From Pseudomonadota bacterium (GTDB taxonomy: Bacteria > Pseudomonadota > Gammaproteobacteria > Burkholderiales > Gallionellaceae): a DNA stretch of 64,000 nt. The notes below the pieces were generated by a model. It worked only from the letters and a program-made list of their open reading frames with translations. It did no database searches and was not told where the DNA came from. Position 1 is the first letter of the stretch. Each line of letters opens with the position of its first letter. Location: positions 62,001-126,000 of the forward strand of contig JAJZTF010000002.1 of the NCBI GenBank assembly GCA_021821945.1, read 5' to 3'. This document shows, piece after piece, positions 8,742 through 18,972 of this stretch. A program made the position numbers and the translations under genes.

Positions 8742-9947
8742 ATGAGCCTTAAAATCAAATCCATTGTTGCCGTGTTGGCCTTGGCAACTTCCTGTACCGC
8801 ATTTGCAGCCGATGTGATCAAGATAGGCGTATCCGGTCCTTACACGGGCGGCTCAAGCCCCATGGGCGTATCCATGCGCGACGGCGTCAGGCTCGCCGCA
8901 GAGGAAATCAACGCAAAAGGCGGCATACTGGGGCACAAGATCCAGCTGGTCGAGCGCGATGATCAGGCTGACAACCAGCGCGGCGTGCAGGTTGCCCAGG
9001 AGCTCATCAACAAGGAAAGAGTCGTGGCCACGCTGGGCTACATCAACACCGGTGTTGCGCTGGCATCGCAGCGTTTCTACGAAGAGGCGAAGATCCCCGT
9101 GATCAACAACGTCGCAACCGGCACCGCAATCACCCATCAGTTCCTCCCTCCTGAATATCCCGACAACTACATCTTCCGCACTTCCGCAAACGACGTGATC
9201 CAGTCTGCGATGATCGTCCGCGAGGCGGTCGAGGGCAGGAAGTTCACCAAGCTTGCGATCCTTGCCGATTCCACCAACTACGGCCAGCTGGGCCGCGAGG
9301 ATCTGGAAAAGGCGCTGGCAGCGAGGAACCTCAAGCCCGTCGCTGAAGAGAAGTTCAACATCAAGGACGTGGACATGACCGCGCAGCTCCTGAGGGCGAA
9401 GGGTGCGGGTGCCCAGGCCATCCTGACCTATGGCATCGGGCCCGAGCTGGCCCAGATTGCAAACGGCATGGAAAAGCTGGGATGGAAGGTTCCGATGATA
9501 GGAAGCTGGACGCTTTCCATGGGCAACTTCATCGACAATGCGGGCAAGAACGGCGAGGGTGCGCGCATGCCGCAGACCTTCATCCAGGAGCCCAACACGC
9601 CCAAGCGCAAGGCCTTCATCGAGGCTTACCAGAAGGCATACAAGATCGAGCGCATCCCGTCCCCGGTGTCCGCAGCTCAGGGCTATGACTCCATGTATCT
9701 GCTCGCTGCGGCTATCAAGCAGGCAGCCAGCACCGATGGCGTGAAGGTGCGCCAGGCACTGGAAAACCTGAATGCGCCGGTCGAAGGCGTGATCACGACC
9801 TATGTCCATCCATACACGCATGATGATCACGAGGCGATCACCATGAACATGGTGGTGATGGGCGAGGTCAAGAACGGCCGCGTGGTTTATGCCTACGATT
9901 CCGACAAGGGTCAGGCAGTGCGTGAGAAGGCCAAGGCCAAGAAGTAA
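8742..9947 (+). CDS. ABC transporter substrate-binding protein, branched-chain amino-acid (LivK) type
   Basis: This 401-residue periplasmic protein has a signal peptide cleaved near the AFA-AD at residues 20-24, followed by the type-I periplasmic binding fold (IKIGVSGPYTGGSSPMG, then AAEEINAKGGILGHKIQLV). A GGGAGAAAT ribosome site precedes ATG 8742. The gene heads the importer block of the operon. Family members bind leucine, urea, amides, aromatic acids or small organic acids, so the fold does not give the ligand; its neighbours suggest a hydroxy-acid or sugar acid. Confidence 0.9.
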   Translation: MSLKIKSIVAVLALATSCTAFAADVIKIGVSGPYTGGSSPMGVSMRDGVRLAAEEINAKGGILGHKIQLVERDDQADNQRGVQVAQELINKERVVATLGYINTGVALASQRFYEEAKIPVINNVATGTAITHQFLPPEYPDNYIFRTSANDVIQSAMIVREAVEGRKFTKLAILADSTNYGQLGREDLEKALAARNLKPVAEEKFNIKDVDMTAQLLRAKGAGAQAILTYGIGPELAQIANGMEKLGWKVPMIGSWTLSMGNFIDNAGKNGEGARMPQTFIQEPNTPKRKAFIEAYQKAYKIERIPSPVSAAQGYDSMYLLAAAIKQAASTDGVKVRQALENLNAPVEGVITTYVHPYTHDDHEAITMNMVVMGEVKNGRVVYAYDSDKGQAVREKAKAKK

Positions 9948-9992
9948 TCGTCAAAGGGCCGGAGAGATCCGGCCCGGCATGGAGCTAGCATT

Positions 9993-10865
9993 ATGGATGT
10001 ATTCATTCAACTCGTCGTCAGCGGCATCGCACTGGGGATGATCTACGCATTGATCGCCTTCGGCTATCAGCTGACTTTTGCCACATCCGGAACGCTGAAC
10101 TTCGGCCAGGGAGAAGCGCTGATGTTGGGCGCCCTGGTCGGGCTCACGCTGGTCGGGCACATGAGCTACTGGCTGATGCTGCCGCTGGTGCTTGTGTTCG
10201 GCGCCTTGCAGGGTGTGGTGGTGGAACGCGTGGGTGTCCGGCCCGCGATCAAGACGAAATCCGAATTCGGCTGGATCATGACGACCATTTCACTTGCGAT
10301 CATCTTCAAGAATGTCGCCGAGAACATATGGGGCCATGACGACATCCCCTTTCCCTCTCCATTGCCCACGGAGCCGCTGCAATTCTTCGGCATCCGCGTT
10401 TTGCCGATGGAGATCATGGTCGTGGTGGGCGCGCTGGCAATCATGCTGGCCGTCGAGATCTTCAACAGGAAATCCATCTATGGCAAGGCGGTTGTGGCCA
10501 CCTCGAACGATCGCGATGCCGCGGGACTGATGGGCATCAATACCAGCATGGTGATCACCTTCTCCTATGCGTTGAGCTCCATGACCGCCGCCTTTGCAGG
10601 CGTGCTGGTCGCGCCGCTCACGCTCACCGGGGCAACGATGGGCGTTTCCCTGGGATTGAAGGCCTTTGCAGTCGCGATCATAGGCGGACTCAACAGCGGC
10701 CTCGGGGTGATCGTGGGAGGGCTGATCTTGGGCATCGCAGAAACCACGACAGGGTATTACCTGTCGACGGGATACAAGGATGTTCCCGGACTGGTCCTGC
10801 TGCTTCTGGTGTTGTCGATCAAGCCTGCCGGAATCTTTGGAAAATCCGTCATCAAGAAGGTCTAG
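9993..10865 (+). CDS. ABC transporter permease, LivH type
   Basis: This 290-residue protein is strongly hydrophobic, with about eight membrane segments, and begins with IQLVVSGIALGMIYALIAFG, typical of LivH permeases. The GEALMLGALV and SGLGVIVGGLILGIAE stretches are characteristic. It forms one half of the inner-membrane channel with the LivM part of the next gene. It lies 45 bases after the binding-protein gene, with a GGAG element upstream. Nothing unusual is seen in its length. Confidence 0.92.
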   Translation: MDVFIQLVVSGIALGMIYALIAFGYQLTFATSGTLNFGQGEALMLGALVGLTLVGHMSYWLMLPLVLVFGALQGVVVERVGVRPAIKTKSEFGWIMTTISLAIIFKNVAENIWGHDDIPFPSPLPTEPLQFFGIRVLPMEIMVVVGALAIMLAVEIFNRKSIYGKAVVATSNDRDAAGLMGINTSMVITFSYALSSMTAAFAGVLVAPLTLTGATMGVSLGLKAFAVAIIGGLNSGLGVIVGGLILGIAETTTGYYLSTGYKDVPGLVLLLLVLSIKPAGIFGKSVIKKV

Positions 10866-10866
10866 C

Positions 10867-12804
10867 ATGAGTTTGAACAAGAAGATAGCAGCCGTTCTGG
10901 CCATAGCGGTTGCAGCAATGCTGCCGACTTTCTGGCCCAATCCGTATTACATACATCTGATGGTGGTCATAGGCATCTATGCGATCCTGCTGCTGGGCCT
11001 CGACATCGTCGTGGGCTACGTCGGCGAAGTCTCGCTGGGCCATGCGGCGCTCTTCGGTGTGGGTTCCTACGCCGCAGGCGTGCTGCATGCCAAGCTTGCG
11101 GTGCCATTCCTGCTCGCGGTTCCGGCAAGCATCGCAATCACGGGCCTGTTTGGCGCGCTCCTGGCATTGCCAGCCTTGCGGGTGAGCGGCCCTTACCTTG
11201 CGATGGTGACGCTGGCGTTCGGCACCATCATCCAGATCCTGATCAACGAGATGGATTTCCTGACCAACGGACCCCTGGGTCTTTCCGTGCGCAAGCCGGT
11301 CTGGTTCGGCCATCACATCAGCGGCACCGACTATTACTACGTCGTGCTGGTGGCGCTCATCGCGACGCTGTTCGTGATCCAGCGCATCCTGAAGTCCCAT
11401 CTCGGGCGCGCATTCGAGGCGTTGCACGACAGCCCCATCGCGTCGGATTGCATGGGGGTCAGCGTTTACGGATACAAGGTCTATGCCTTCGTGCTGAGCG
11501 CGGCGATCGCGGGTCTTGCGGGCGCCCTGTTCACCTATTCCGAAGAATACATCTCGCCCAACACCTATAACTTCGAGCTGACCATTCTTTTCCTGCTCGC
11601 GGTCATCATGGGCGGACGTAAGACCAGGACCGGCCCCGTGCTGGGCGCGATCATCGTCGTGATGCTGCCCAACGTGCTCTCCGACATCGACCTGTTCCGC
11701 GAGATCTCGATCGGCATTGCGGTGATCACTGCGGTCTATGCGGTCTATGCATTCGTCACGAGGCAGAGAACTGCAAGGCAGCTTGCGCTGCCGCTTGCCG
11801 CGACCATTGCACTGGCGGTCTCGGGCTTCATGATGGAGAACATCACCGATCACAGGCTGACGATATTCGGCGCGATGATCCTGTTCGTCGTCTACTACCT
11901 TCCGAACGGCATCATGGGTTTCCTGCGCGGCATCATCGTGAAGTTCAGGCCACAGTGGATACACCGCCACACCCTGATAAGCGAGCATGGCGACATGCAG
12001 CATGTCTGGGCCGTTCCTGACCATCCGGTGACGGCCAACGGTTTCCTGCTGGAGGCGCGGAACATCGTGATGCAGTTCGGCGGGCTGAAGGCGCTGAGCG
12101 AGGTGAATCTGCAGATATCCAAGGGCACGGTGCACGGTCTGATCGGACCCAACGGATCGGGCAAGAGCACGACGATGAACGTGCTGACCGGCATCTACAA
12201 GCCGACCTCGGGCGAGATAGACTTCAACGGCAAGCTCATCACCGGGGCTACCCCGTCCTCGATCGCGGGGGAGGGCATTGCGCGCACGTTCCAGAACGTT
12301 CAGCTTTTCGGCGAGATGACCGCGATAGAAAACGTGCTGGTGGGCCTGCATCACACCTATCGCCACAACATCCTCGACGTGGTTTTCCATACGCCGCGCT
12401 GCAAGCGGGAAAAGCATGCCGCGGAAGTGCGGGCGGCGAGCCTGCTCCGTTTCGTGGGGCTTGCAGACCTTGCAAACGAGGAGGCGCGCAACCTGCCCTA
12501 TGGCAAGCAGCGCCTGCTCGAGATCGCGCGGGCGCTGGCCTTGAACCCGAGCCTGCTGCTGCTCGACGAGCCGGCCGCAGGACTGACTGCGCCCGACATC
12601 AAGGAGCTGATCGCGATGATCGAAAAGATACGCAGCCATGGCATCACCGTGATCCTGATCGAGCACCACATGGACGTTGTGATGAGCATCTGCGACAAGG
12701 TCACGGTGCTGGATTTCGGACAGAAGATCGCGGAAGGCACGCCGGCCGAAATACAGAGCAACGAGAAGGTGATCGGCGCGTATCTCGGCGGAAGCGCCGC
12801 ATAA
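10867..12804 (+). CDS. Fused ABC transporter permease-ATPase, LivM-LivG type
   Basis: This single 645-residue frame joins a LivM-type permease (about residues 1-350, multiple membrane segments) to a LivG-type ATPase (about 395-645). The ATPase half has Walker A GPNGSGKST near residue 427, the Liv signature LPYGKQRLLEIARAL near 543, Walker B LLLLDEPAAGL near 563, and the EHHMDVVM switch. Such LivM-LivG fusions occur in some proteobacteria. ATG 10867 follows the LivH stop by one base; a longer upstream frame overlaps livH and is rejected. With LivH and LivF it forms a complete importer. Confidence 0.92.
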   Translation: MSLNKKIAAVLAIAVAAMLPTFWPNPYYIHLMVVIGIYAILLLGLDIVVGYVGEVSLGHAALFGVGSYAAGVLHAKLAVPFLLAVPASIAITGLFGALLALPALRVSGPYLAMVTLAFGTIIQILINEMDFLTNGPLGLSVRKPVWFGHHISGTDYYYVVLVALIATLFVIQRILKSHLGRAFEALHDSPIASDCMGVSVYGYKVYAFVLSAAIAGLAGALFTYSEEYISPNTYNFELTILFLLAVIMGGRKTRTGPVLGAIIVVMLPNVLSDIDLFREISIGIAVITAVYAVYAFVTRQRTARQLALPLAATIALAVSGFMMENITDHRLTIFGAMILFVVYYLPNGIMGFLRGIIVKFRPQWIHRHTLISEHGDMQHVWAVPDHPVTANGFLLEARNIVMQFGGLKALSEVNLQISKGTVHGLIGPNGSGKSTTMNVLTGIYKPTSGEIDFNGKLITGATPSSIAGEGIARTFQNVQLFGEMTAIENVLVGLHHTYRHNILDVVFHTPRCKREKHAAEVRAASLLRFVGLADLANEEARNLPYGKQRLLEIARALALNPSLLLLDEPAAGLTAPDIKELIAMIEKIRSHGITVILIEHHMDVVMSICDKVTVLDFGQKIAEGTPAEIQSNEKVIGAYLGGSAA

Positions 12805-12813
12805 GGAGTCAGG

Positions 12814-13536
12814 ATGTTACAGATACAGAATCTACATGCCGGTTACGGCAAGGTCGAGGTGCTGCACGACATCTCGTTCTCGGTCCCCAAGGGTCAGGTT
12901 GTATCGCTGATCGGGTCCAACGGCGCTGGAAAGACCACGACGATGCGCGCGATATCGGGGATGCTGAAACCTTCCAGCGGCTGCATCACGTTAAACGGGC
13001 GCGCGATCGCAGGATTGCCCTCGAACAGGATAGCCCAGGCGGGGCTTGCGCATTCGCCTGAAGGAAGGCGGGTTTTCTCGACGCTTTCTGTCACCGACAA
13101 TCTGCTTCTGGGCGCATTCCCAAGGCTCACCTTCGGGCGCGAAAAGGGAGATGTGACTGGGGATCTCGCGCGCGTCTTCGAGCTTTTCCCGAGGCTCAAG
13201 GAGCGCGAGCACCAGCTTGCCGGCACGCTCTCCGGGGGCGAACAGCAGATGCTCGCCATGGGGCGCGCGCTGATGCTGAACCCCGATGTGTTGCTGCTCG
13301 ACGAGCCATCGATGGGCCTTGCGCCGCTGCTCGTCAAGGAGGTGTTCCGCATCATAGGCGAGCTCAAGAAGCGGGGCATCACCATGCTGCTCGTCGAACA
13401 GTTCGCCGCCGCTGCGCTCGAGGTTGCCGATTACGCCTATGTGCTCGAAAACGGCCGCATTTCGGTGCACGGTCCTGCAGAACAGTTGCGCAACGATCCC
13501 GCGGTGAAGGCGGCATATCTGGGCGCTGCGCATTAG
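12814..13536 (+). CDS. ABC transporter ATP-binding protein, LivF type
   Basis: This 240-residue ATPase has Walker A GSNGAGKTTT, signature LSGGEQQMLAMGRAL, Walker B LLLDEPSMGLAP and a switch at LLVEQF, the exact pattern of LivF proteins. It pairs with the ATPase half of the preceding LivM-LivG fusion to drive the importer. The start lies nine bases after the previous stop behind an AAGGAGTC ribosome site, and the aldehyde dehydrogenase follows ten bases later, so the operon continues. Confidence 0.94.
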   Translation: MLQIQNLHAGYGKVEVLHDISFSVPKGQVVSLIGSNGAGKTTTMRAISGMLKPSSGCITLNGRAIAGLPSNRIAQAGLAHSPEGRRVFSTLSVTDNLLLGAFPRLTFGREKGDVTGDLARVFELFPRLKEREHQLAGTLSGGEQQMLAMGRALMLNPDVLLLDEPSMGLAPLLVKEVFRIIGELKKRGITMLLVEQFAAAALEVADYAYVLENGRISVHGPAEQLRNDPAVKAAYLGAAH

Positions 13537-13546
13537 GAGGGAAGGA

Positions 13547-15043
<1,497 letters not shown>

Positions 15044-15053
15044 GGAGGAAGTC

Positions 15054-15926
15054 ATGAAAGTCGGTTTCATCGGGCCTGGCATCATGGGTGCGCCCATGGC
15101 GAAGAATCTCATCAAGGCGGGGCATGCCGTGAACGTCTATGCCAGACGGGCGGATGCCGCGAAGCCTCTTGTCGATGCGGGAGCCTCGTTCTGCGCATCA
15201 CCGGCCGAGGCAGCCTCGAATGCCGAAGTCGTCTTCACCATCGTATCCGACACGCCCGATGTCGAGGAAGTTGTCTTCGGCGACAAGGGCATCGTCGAAG
15301 GCGCCAAGCCCGGCACGGTGATCGTCGACATGAGCACGATCTCGCCGACTTCGACCAAGCAGTTCGCAGAGCGCCTTGAAAGACTCGGTCTTGAGATGAT
15401 CGATGCACCGGTGTCCGGCGGGGAGGCCGGTGCCATCAACGGCACGCTTTCCATCATGGCGGGCGGCAGGAAGGAAATCTTCGAGCGCGTGAAACCGCTT
15501 TTCGAATGCATGGGAAAGAACATCGTGCATGTGGGCGGAAACGGGGCGGGTCAGGTCGCAAAGGCATGCAACCAGATCGTGGTGGCGGTGACCATAGAGG
15601 CGGTTGCGGAGGCGCTGACCTTTGCGCGCCGCAACGGCGCCGATCCCGAGAAGGTGCGCGAGGCGCTGATGGGCGGGTTTGCCGGAAGCAGGATCATGGA
15701 AGTGCACGGCAAGCGCATGCTGGACAACGATTTCAGGCCGGGCTTCAAGGTCGGCCTGCATCAGAAGGACATGCGCATCGTGATGGAGACCGCGCACCAG
15801 CTGGGTGTCGCCCTTCCCGCGGCCGCGCTGGTCGCGCAGCATCTGAATGCGCTGATGGGCATGCATGATGCGGAGCTCGACTCTTCGGCCATCGTCAAGG
15901 TGATAGAACGCATGTCCGGCGATTGA
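15054..15926 (+). CDS. 2-hydroxy-3-oxopropionate (tartronate semialdehyde) reductase-like, beta-hydroxyacid dehydrogenase family
   Basis: This 290-residue protein has an N-terminal NAD(P) site GPGIMG (7-12), the substrate motif DAPVSGGEAGAING (118-131) and the catalytic Lys170 in GQVAKACNQ. It closely follows E. coli GarR in length and pattern, so reduction of tartronate semialdehyde to D-glycerate is the first choice. The same family holds 3-hydroxyisobutyrate dehydrogenase and L-threonate dehydrogenase LtnD, and the neighbouring DUF1537 kinase makes the latter a real alternative. ATG 15054 follows a GAGGAGG site; a longer upstream frame lies within the aldehyde dehydrogenase gene. Confidence 0.87.
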   Translation: MKVGFIGPGIMGAPMAKNLIKAGHAVNVYARRADAAKPLVDAGASFCASPAEAASNAEVVFTIVSDTPDVEEVVFGDKGIVEGAKPGTVIVDMSTISPTSTKQFAERLERLGLEMIDAPVSGGEAGAINGTLSIMAGGRKEIFERVKPLFECMGKNIVHVGGNGAGQVAKACNQIVVAVTIEAVAEALTFARRNGADPEKVREALMGGFAGSRIMEVHGKRMLDNDFRPGFKVGLHQKDMRIVMETAHQLGVALPAAALVAQHLNALMGMHDAELDSSAIVKVIERMSGD

Positions 15927-15930
15927 TGCC

Positions 15931-16878
15931 ATGGAACGCATCGTATTCCTCGATTCGGACACGCTGATTGCCGATCTGCATCTTCCGAGATTCGCCCATC
16001 AGTGGGAATCCCATCCCGCAACATCCCCGCATGAAGTTGCATCCCGTCTGGCCGATGCGACCATTGCGATCACCAACAAGGTTGCGCTGCGCCGCGAAAC
16101 GCTCGAGCGCCTGCCCAAACTTAAAATGATCGCGGTCGCCGCGACAGGCACCGATCATGTGGACCTAGCATTCTGCAAGGAGCGCGGCATCGTCGTCTCC
16201 AACATCCGCAATTATTCCGTGCACACCGTTCCCGAGCATGTTTTCATGATGCTGCTTGCGCTGCGCCGCAACCTCTTTGCGTTTCATTCGGACATCAGGG
16301 GAGGGGAGTGGCAGAAGGCCAGGCAGTTCTGCCTGTTCACCCATCCCGTTCAGGATCTTTACGGCAGCACGCTCGGCATATTCGGCCATGGCGCGATCGG
16401 CAAGGCAGTGGCCGGGATCGCCCGTGCCTTCGGCATGCAGGTGCTGATTGCCGAGCACAAGGGGGTTTCGGATGTTCGGCCGGGATACACGGAATTTAAT
16501 GAGGTGCTTGAAAGAAGCGATGCGATCACGCTGCATCTACCCCTTAACGATGCCACCCGGAACATGATAGGCGAGGCTGAATTTCAACGCATGAAGCAGA
16601 GCGTCCTTCTGATCAATACCGCAAGGGGCGGACTGGTCGACGAGAAGGCGCTCCATCACGCGCTGACATCAGGGCGCATCGCGGGTGCGGGATTCGATGT
16701 GCTGAGCAAGGAGCCGCCTCTAGAGGGTAATCCCCTGCTGGAAATTGATCTGCCCAATTTCATACTGACGCCCCACATCGCCTGGTCAGGCAGGTCGGCG
16801 ATGCAGACCTTGGCCGACCAGCTGATAGACAACATAGAGTCTTTCGTTGCGGGCAATCCCGTGAACCGGGTGGCTTGA
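15931..16878 (+). CDS. D-2-hydroxyacid dehydrogenase (glycerate/hydroxypyruvate reductase type)
   Basis: This 315-residue NAD-dependent dehydrogenase has the GHGAIG nucleotide site, the catalytic triad Arg232 (NTARGG), Glu261 (SKEPP) and His282 (TPHIAW), and a central NYSVHTVPEHVF stretch seen in HprA glycerate dehydrogenases. It would interconvert hydroxypyruvate and D-glycerate. It starts four bases after the garR-like stop and appears to end the catabolic operon. With the GarR-like enzyme and glycerate kinase it supports a glycerate end point. Confidence 0.88.
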   Translation: MERIVFLDSDTLIADLHLPRFAHQWESHPATSPHEVASRLADATIAITNKVALRRETLERLPKLKMIAVAATGTDHVDLAFCKERGIVVSNIRNYSVHTVPEHVFMMLLALRRNLFAFHSDIRGGEWQKARQFCLFTHPVQDLYGSTLGIFGHGAIGKAVAGIARAFGMQVLIAEHKGVSDVRPGYTEFNEVLERSDAITLHLPLNDATRNMIGEAEFQRMKQSVLLINTARGGLVDEKALHHALTSGRIAGAGFDVLSKEPPLEGNPLLEIDLPNFILTPHIAWSGRSAMQTLADQLIDNIESFVAGNPVNRVA

Positions 16879-16901
16879 CATGCAGGGGCGCCTGCTAAAA
16901 T
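16875..16901 (+). promoter_or_regulatory. Sigma70-type promoter giving a probable leaderless mRNA
   Basis: A perfect TTGACA lies at 16875-16880, overlapping the end of the preceding dehydrogenase gene. A TAAAAT -10 box follows at 16896-16901 (spacer 15), or AAATAT at 16899-16904 (spacer 18). Either places transcription start close to the ATG at 16909, and no ribosome binding site precedes that ATG. This would separate the gene at 16909 from the catabolic operon and give it an almost leaderless message. Confidence 0.65.
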
Positions 16902-16908
16902 ATGCGCC

Positions 16909-17652
16909 ATGCTCAAAGTCGCGACCTACAACATCCACAAGGGGCTCTCCTACTTCAACCAGCGCGTGGTTCTGCACGAACTGAGGGACAGGCTGAGGGA
17001 GCTCGATGCCGACATCGTGTTCCTTCAGGAAGTGCAGGGCGCGCATACCTTCCATCCCCACCAGTTCGAAAATTATCCGGCCGGCGCGCAGCACGAATTC
17101 ATCGCGGAAAAGCGCTGGCCGCATTTCGCATACGGCATGAATGCGGTGTATGCGGCAGGCCATCACGGCAATGCGATCCTGAGCGTCTATCCCATCATCA
17201 GGATGATCAATACGGACATCTCCGCGCACCGCTTCGAAAGCCGCGGGCTGCTGCACTGCGAGATCGAGCTTCCGGGCGCCCGCCGCGTGCATTGCCTCTG
17301 CGCGCATTTCGGCCTTTTCGCAAGGGGAAGGCGCACGCAGACAGCCGCGTTGATCGAGTATGTGAAGAACGAGATACCGGAGGATGCGCCTGTCATCATC
17401 GCAGGCGACTTCAACGACTGGCGCAACCAGATAAGCGTGGTGATCGAAAACGAACTCAACATGCGCGATGTGTTCAGCCTGCATGGCGGCAAGCTCGCGC
17501 GCAGTTTTCCTGCAAGAATGCCGATGTTTCGCCTGGATCGCATCTACGTCAGGGGATTTGACGTGAAGAAGAGCGAAGCGCATGTTGGCGGCGCATGGCA
17601 GCGACTGTCCGATCACGCGGCGCTTTCGGCGGGTCTCGAGATGGTCGGCTGA
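16909..17652 (+). CDS. Endonuclease/exonuclease/phosphatase family protein
   Basis: This 247-residue protein has the metal-dependent EEP fold: YNIHKGLS at the N-terminus, FLQEVQG with the metal-binding Glu, AGDFNDW in the middle and SDHAAL near the C-terminus. The fold serves DNA-repair nucleases, phospholipases and phosphatases. Its stop overlaps the upstream part of a cardiolipin synthase gene by a TGAG junction, an arrangement also seen for the ybhP-clsB pair of E. coli. A membrane-lipid phosphodiesterase role is therefore plausible but not shown. Confidence 0.85.
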   Translation: MLKVATYNIHKGLSYFNQRVVLHELRDRLRELDADIVFLQEVQGAHTFHPHQFENYPAGAQHEFIAEKRWPHFAYGMNAVYAAGHHGNAILSVYPIIRMINTDISAHRFESRGLLHCEIELPGARRVHCLCAHFGLFARGRRTQTAALIEYVKNEIPEDAPVIIAGDFNDWRNQISVVIENELNMRDVFSLHGGKLARSFPARMPMFRLDRIYVRGFDVKKSEAHVGGAWQRLSDHAALSAGLEMVG

Positions 17653-17653
17653 G

Positions 17654-18805
17654 ATGCGGCAGATAGACGGGAACGGGCTTGCGCTGCTGCAGAACGGAAC
17701 GGAGTATTTTCCCAGGCTTCTCGCAGACATCGATGCCTGCCGCAGCTTCGTCTATCTGGAAACCTACATCTTTGCCGCCGACGATACGGGGCGCTCGGTG
17801 TGCGCGGCGCTCGAGCGGGCGGCCGCCAGGGGCGTCGTGGTGCGCTTGCTGATGGACGGATTCGGCTCGGCGGATTTTCCGTCTTCATGGCTGTCACGGC
17901 TCGAGTCTGCGGGTGTCCATGTGCAATGGTTCAGGCGCGAATTGTACCGCTTCAACATGCGCCGCCATCGGTTGCGCAGGCTGCATCGCAAGCTGGTCGT
18001 GCTGGACGGTGAGATCGCCTACATAGGCGGCATCAACATCATCGACGATGCAAACAGGAACGGCGGATCTGCGGTGCCCCGCTTCGATTTTGCGGTGCGC
18101 ATAGAGGGCAGCGTGGCGGGGGACGTGCATGCGGTGATGCGCAGGCTGTGGGCTGCGGTATCCTGGGCGAGGGGGAAGCGCATTGAGCGCTTCATGCTGG
18201 GCAACGGGCACCATTCTTCCCTGCCCAATGTGGCTGTCCTTCTGCGCGACAACCTGAGGCACAGGAGAGACATCGAGCGCGCCTATCTCAAGGCGATAGG
18301 CGCTGCTGTTCGGGAGGTGGTGATCGCGAATGCGTATTTCCTGCCGGGGCTTGGATTCCGGCGCGCGCTGATGCAGGCTGCAGAAAGGGGGGTGCGCGTG
18401 ATTCTGCTTTTGCAGGGTAAGGTGGAATACCGGCTGCTGCACTATGCGACCCATGCGCTTTATGGCCCTCTGCTCGCGGCAGGAATCGAGATATACGAAT
18501 ATCAGCCAAGCTTCCTGCATGCGAAGGTGGCGGTCATAGACAACATCTGGGTCACGGTGGGCTCATCCAACATCGACCCTTTCAGCCTGCTGCTGGCGCG
18601 CGAGGCCAACCTCGTGGTGTCCGATGAGGGATTTGCCAGCGATCTGCGCGAAAGGCTGTTCGCAGCGATATCCAGGGATGCGCTGCGCATCGACCCCGAT
18701 TCCTGGAACAGGGCGAACCCTGGCAGGCATGCGCTTTCCAGACTGAGCTATGTGGCAGTGCGCATGCTGATAGGGGTGCTGGGTTATGGAAAAAATTCGG
18801 ACTGA
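17654..18805 (+). CDS. clsB: Cardiolipin synthase, ClsB type (phospholipase D superfamily)
   Basis: This 383-residue protein has two HKD motifs: His111 in HRKLVVLDGEIAYIGG and His289 in HAKVAVIDNIWVTVGSSN. It lacks the N-terminal membrane segments of ClsA, which fits the ClsB branch. The family condenses two phosphatidylglycerol molecules, or phosphatidylglycerol and phosphatidylethanolamine, at the inner membrane. ATG 17654 overlaps the stop of the preceding gene by sharing the GAG after TGA; an upstream in-frame reading lies within that gene. The two are surely one operon. Confidence 0.9.
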   Translation: MRQIDGNGLALLQNGTEYFPRLLADIDACRSFVYLETYIFAADDTGRSVCAALERAAARGVVVRLLMDGFGSADFPSSWLSRLESAGVHVQWFRRELYRFNMRRHRLRRLHRKLVVLDGEIAYIGGINIIDDANRNGGSAVPRFDFAVRIEGSVAGDVHAVMRRLWAAVSWARGKRIERFMLGNGHHSSLPNVAVLLRDNLRHRRDIERAYLKAIGAAVREVVIANAYFLPGLGFRRALMQAAERGVRVILLLQGKVEYRLLHYATHALYGPLLAAGIEIYEYQPSFLHAKVAVIDNIWVTVGSSNIDPFSLLLAREANLVVSDEGFASDLRERLFAAISRDALRIDPDSWNRANPGRHALSRLSYVAVRMLIGVLGYGKNSD

Positions 18806-18834
18806 TCGCGCTCGTTTCATGTCGAAGACAGGGT

Positions 18835-18919
18835 TATAATCGCGCCGATCCAGGGAGGAGGCGCTTCTCTTGACAAACACATCTAGAAAGAAAATCCTGT
18901 TTATTGATTTATATTGATT
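18835..18919 (+). promoter_or_regulatory. Promoter-like box and possible leader peptide upstream of the PBP7-like gene
   Basis: A perfect TATAAT lies at 18835-18840 but with no good -35 box. Fifteen bases on, GGGAGGAGG (18853-18861) stands at a normal distance from a TTG at 18869 that opens a 15-codon frame ending in TGA at 18914-18916. The tract 18890-18950 is very AT-rich, with a repeated ATTGATTTAT. This may be a leader region with a short translated peptide, or only the untranslated leader. Confidence 0.3.
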
Positions 18920-18972
18920 TATATTTTTTTTGGGGTATTCTTTTATCCGTCGGGTTTTTGAGTGAGCATGAA

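Noticed and set aside
10852-12669. Minus-strand open frame of 605 codons opposite the LivM-LivG gene
   Set aside because: No domain, His/Arg/Gln-rich composition and full overlap with clear ABC motifs mark it as a shadow.
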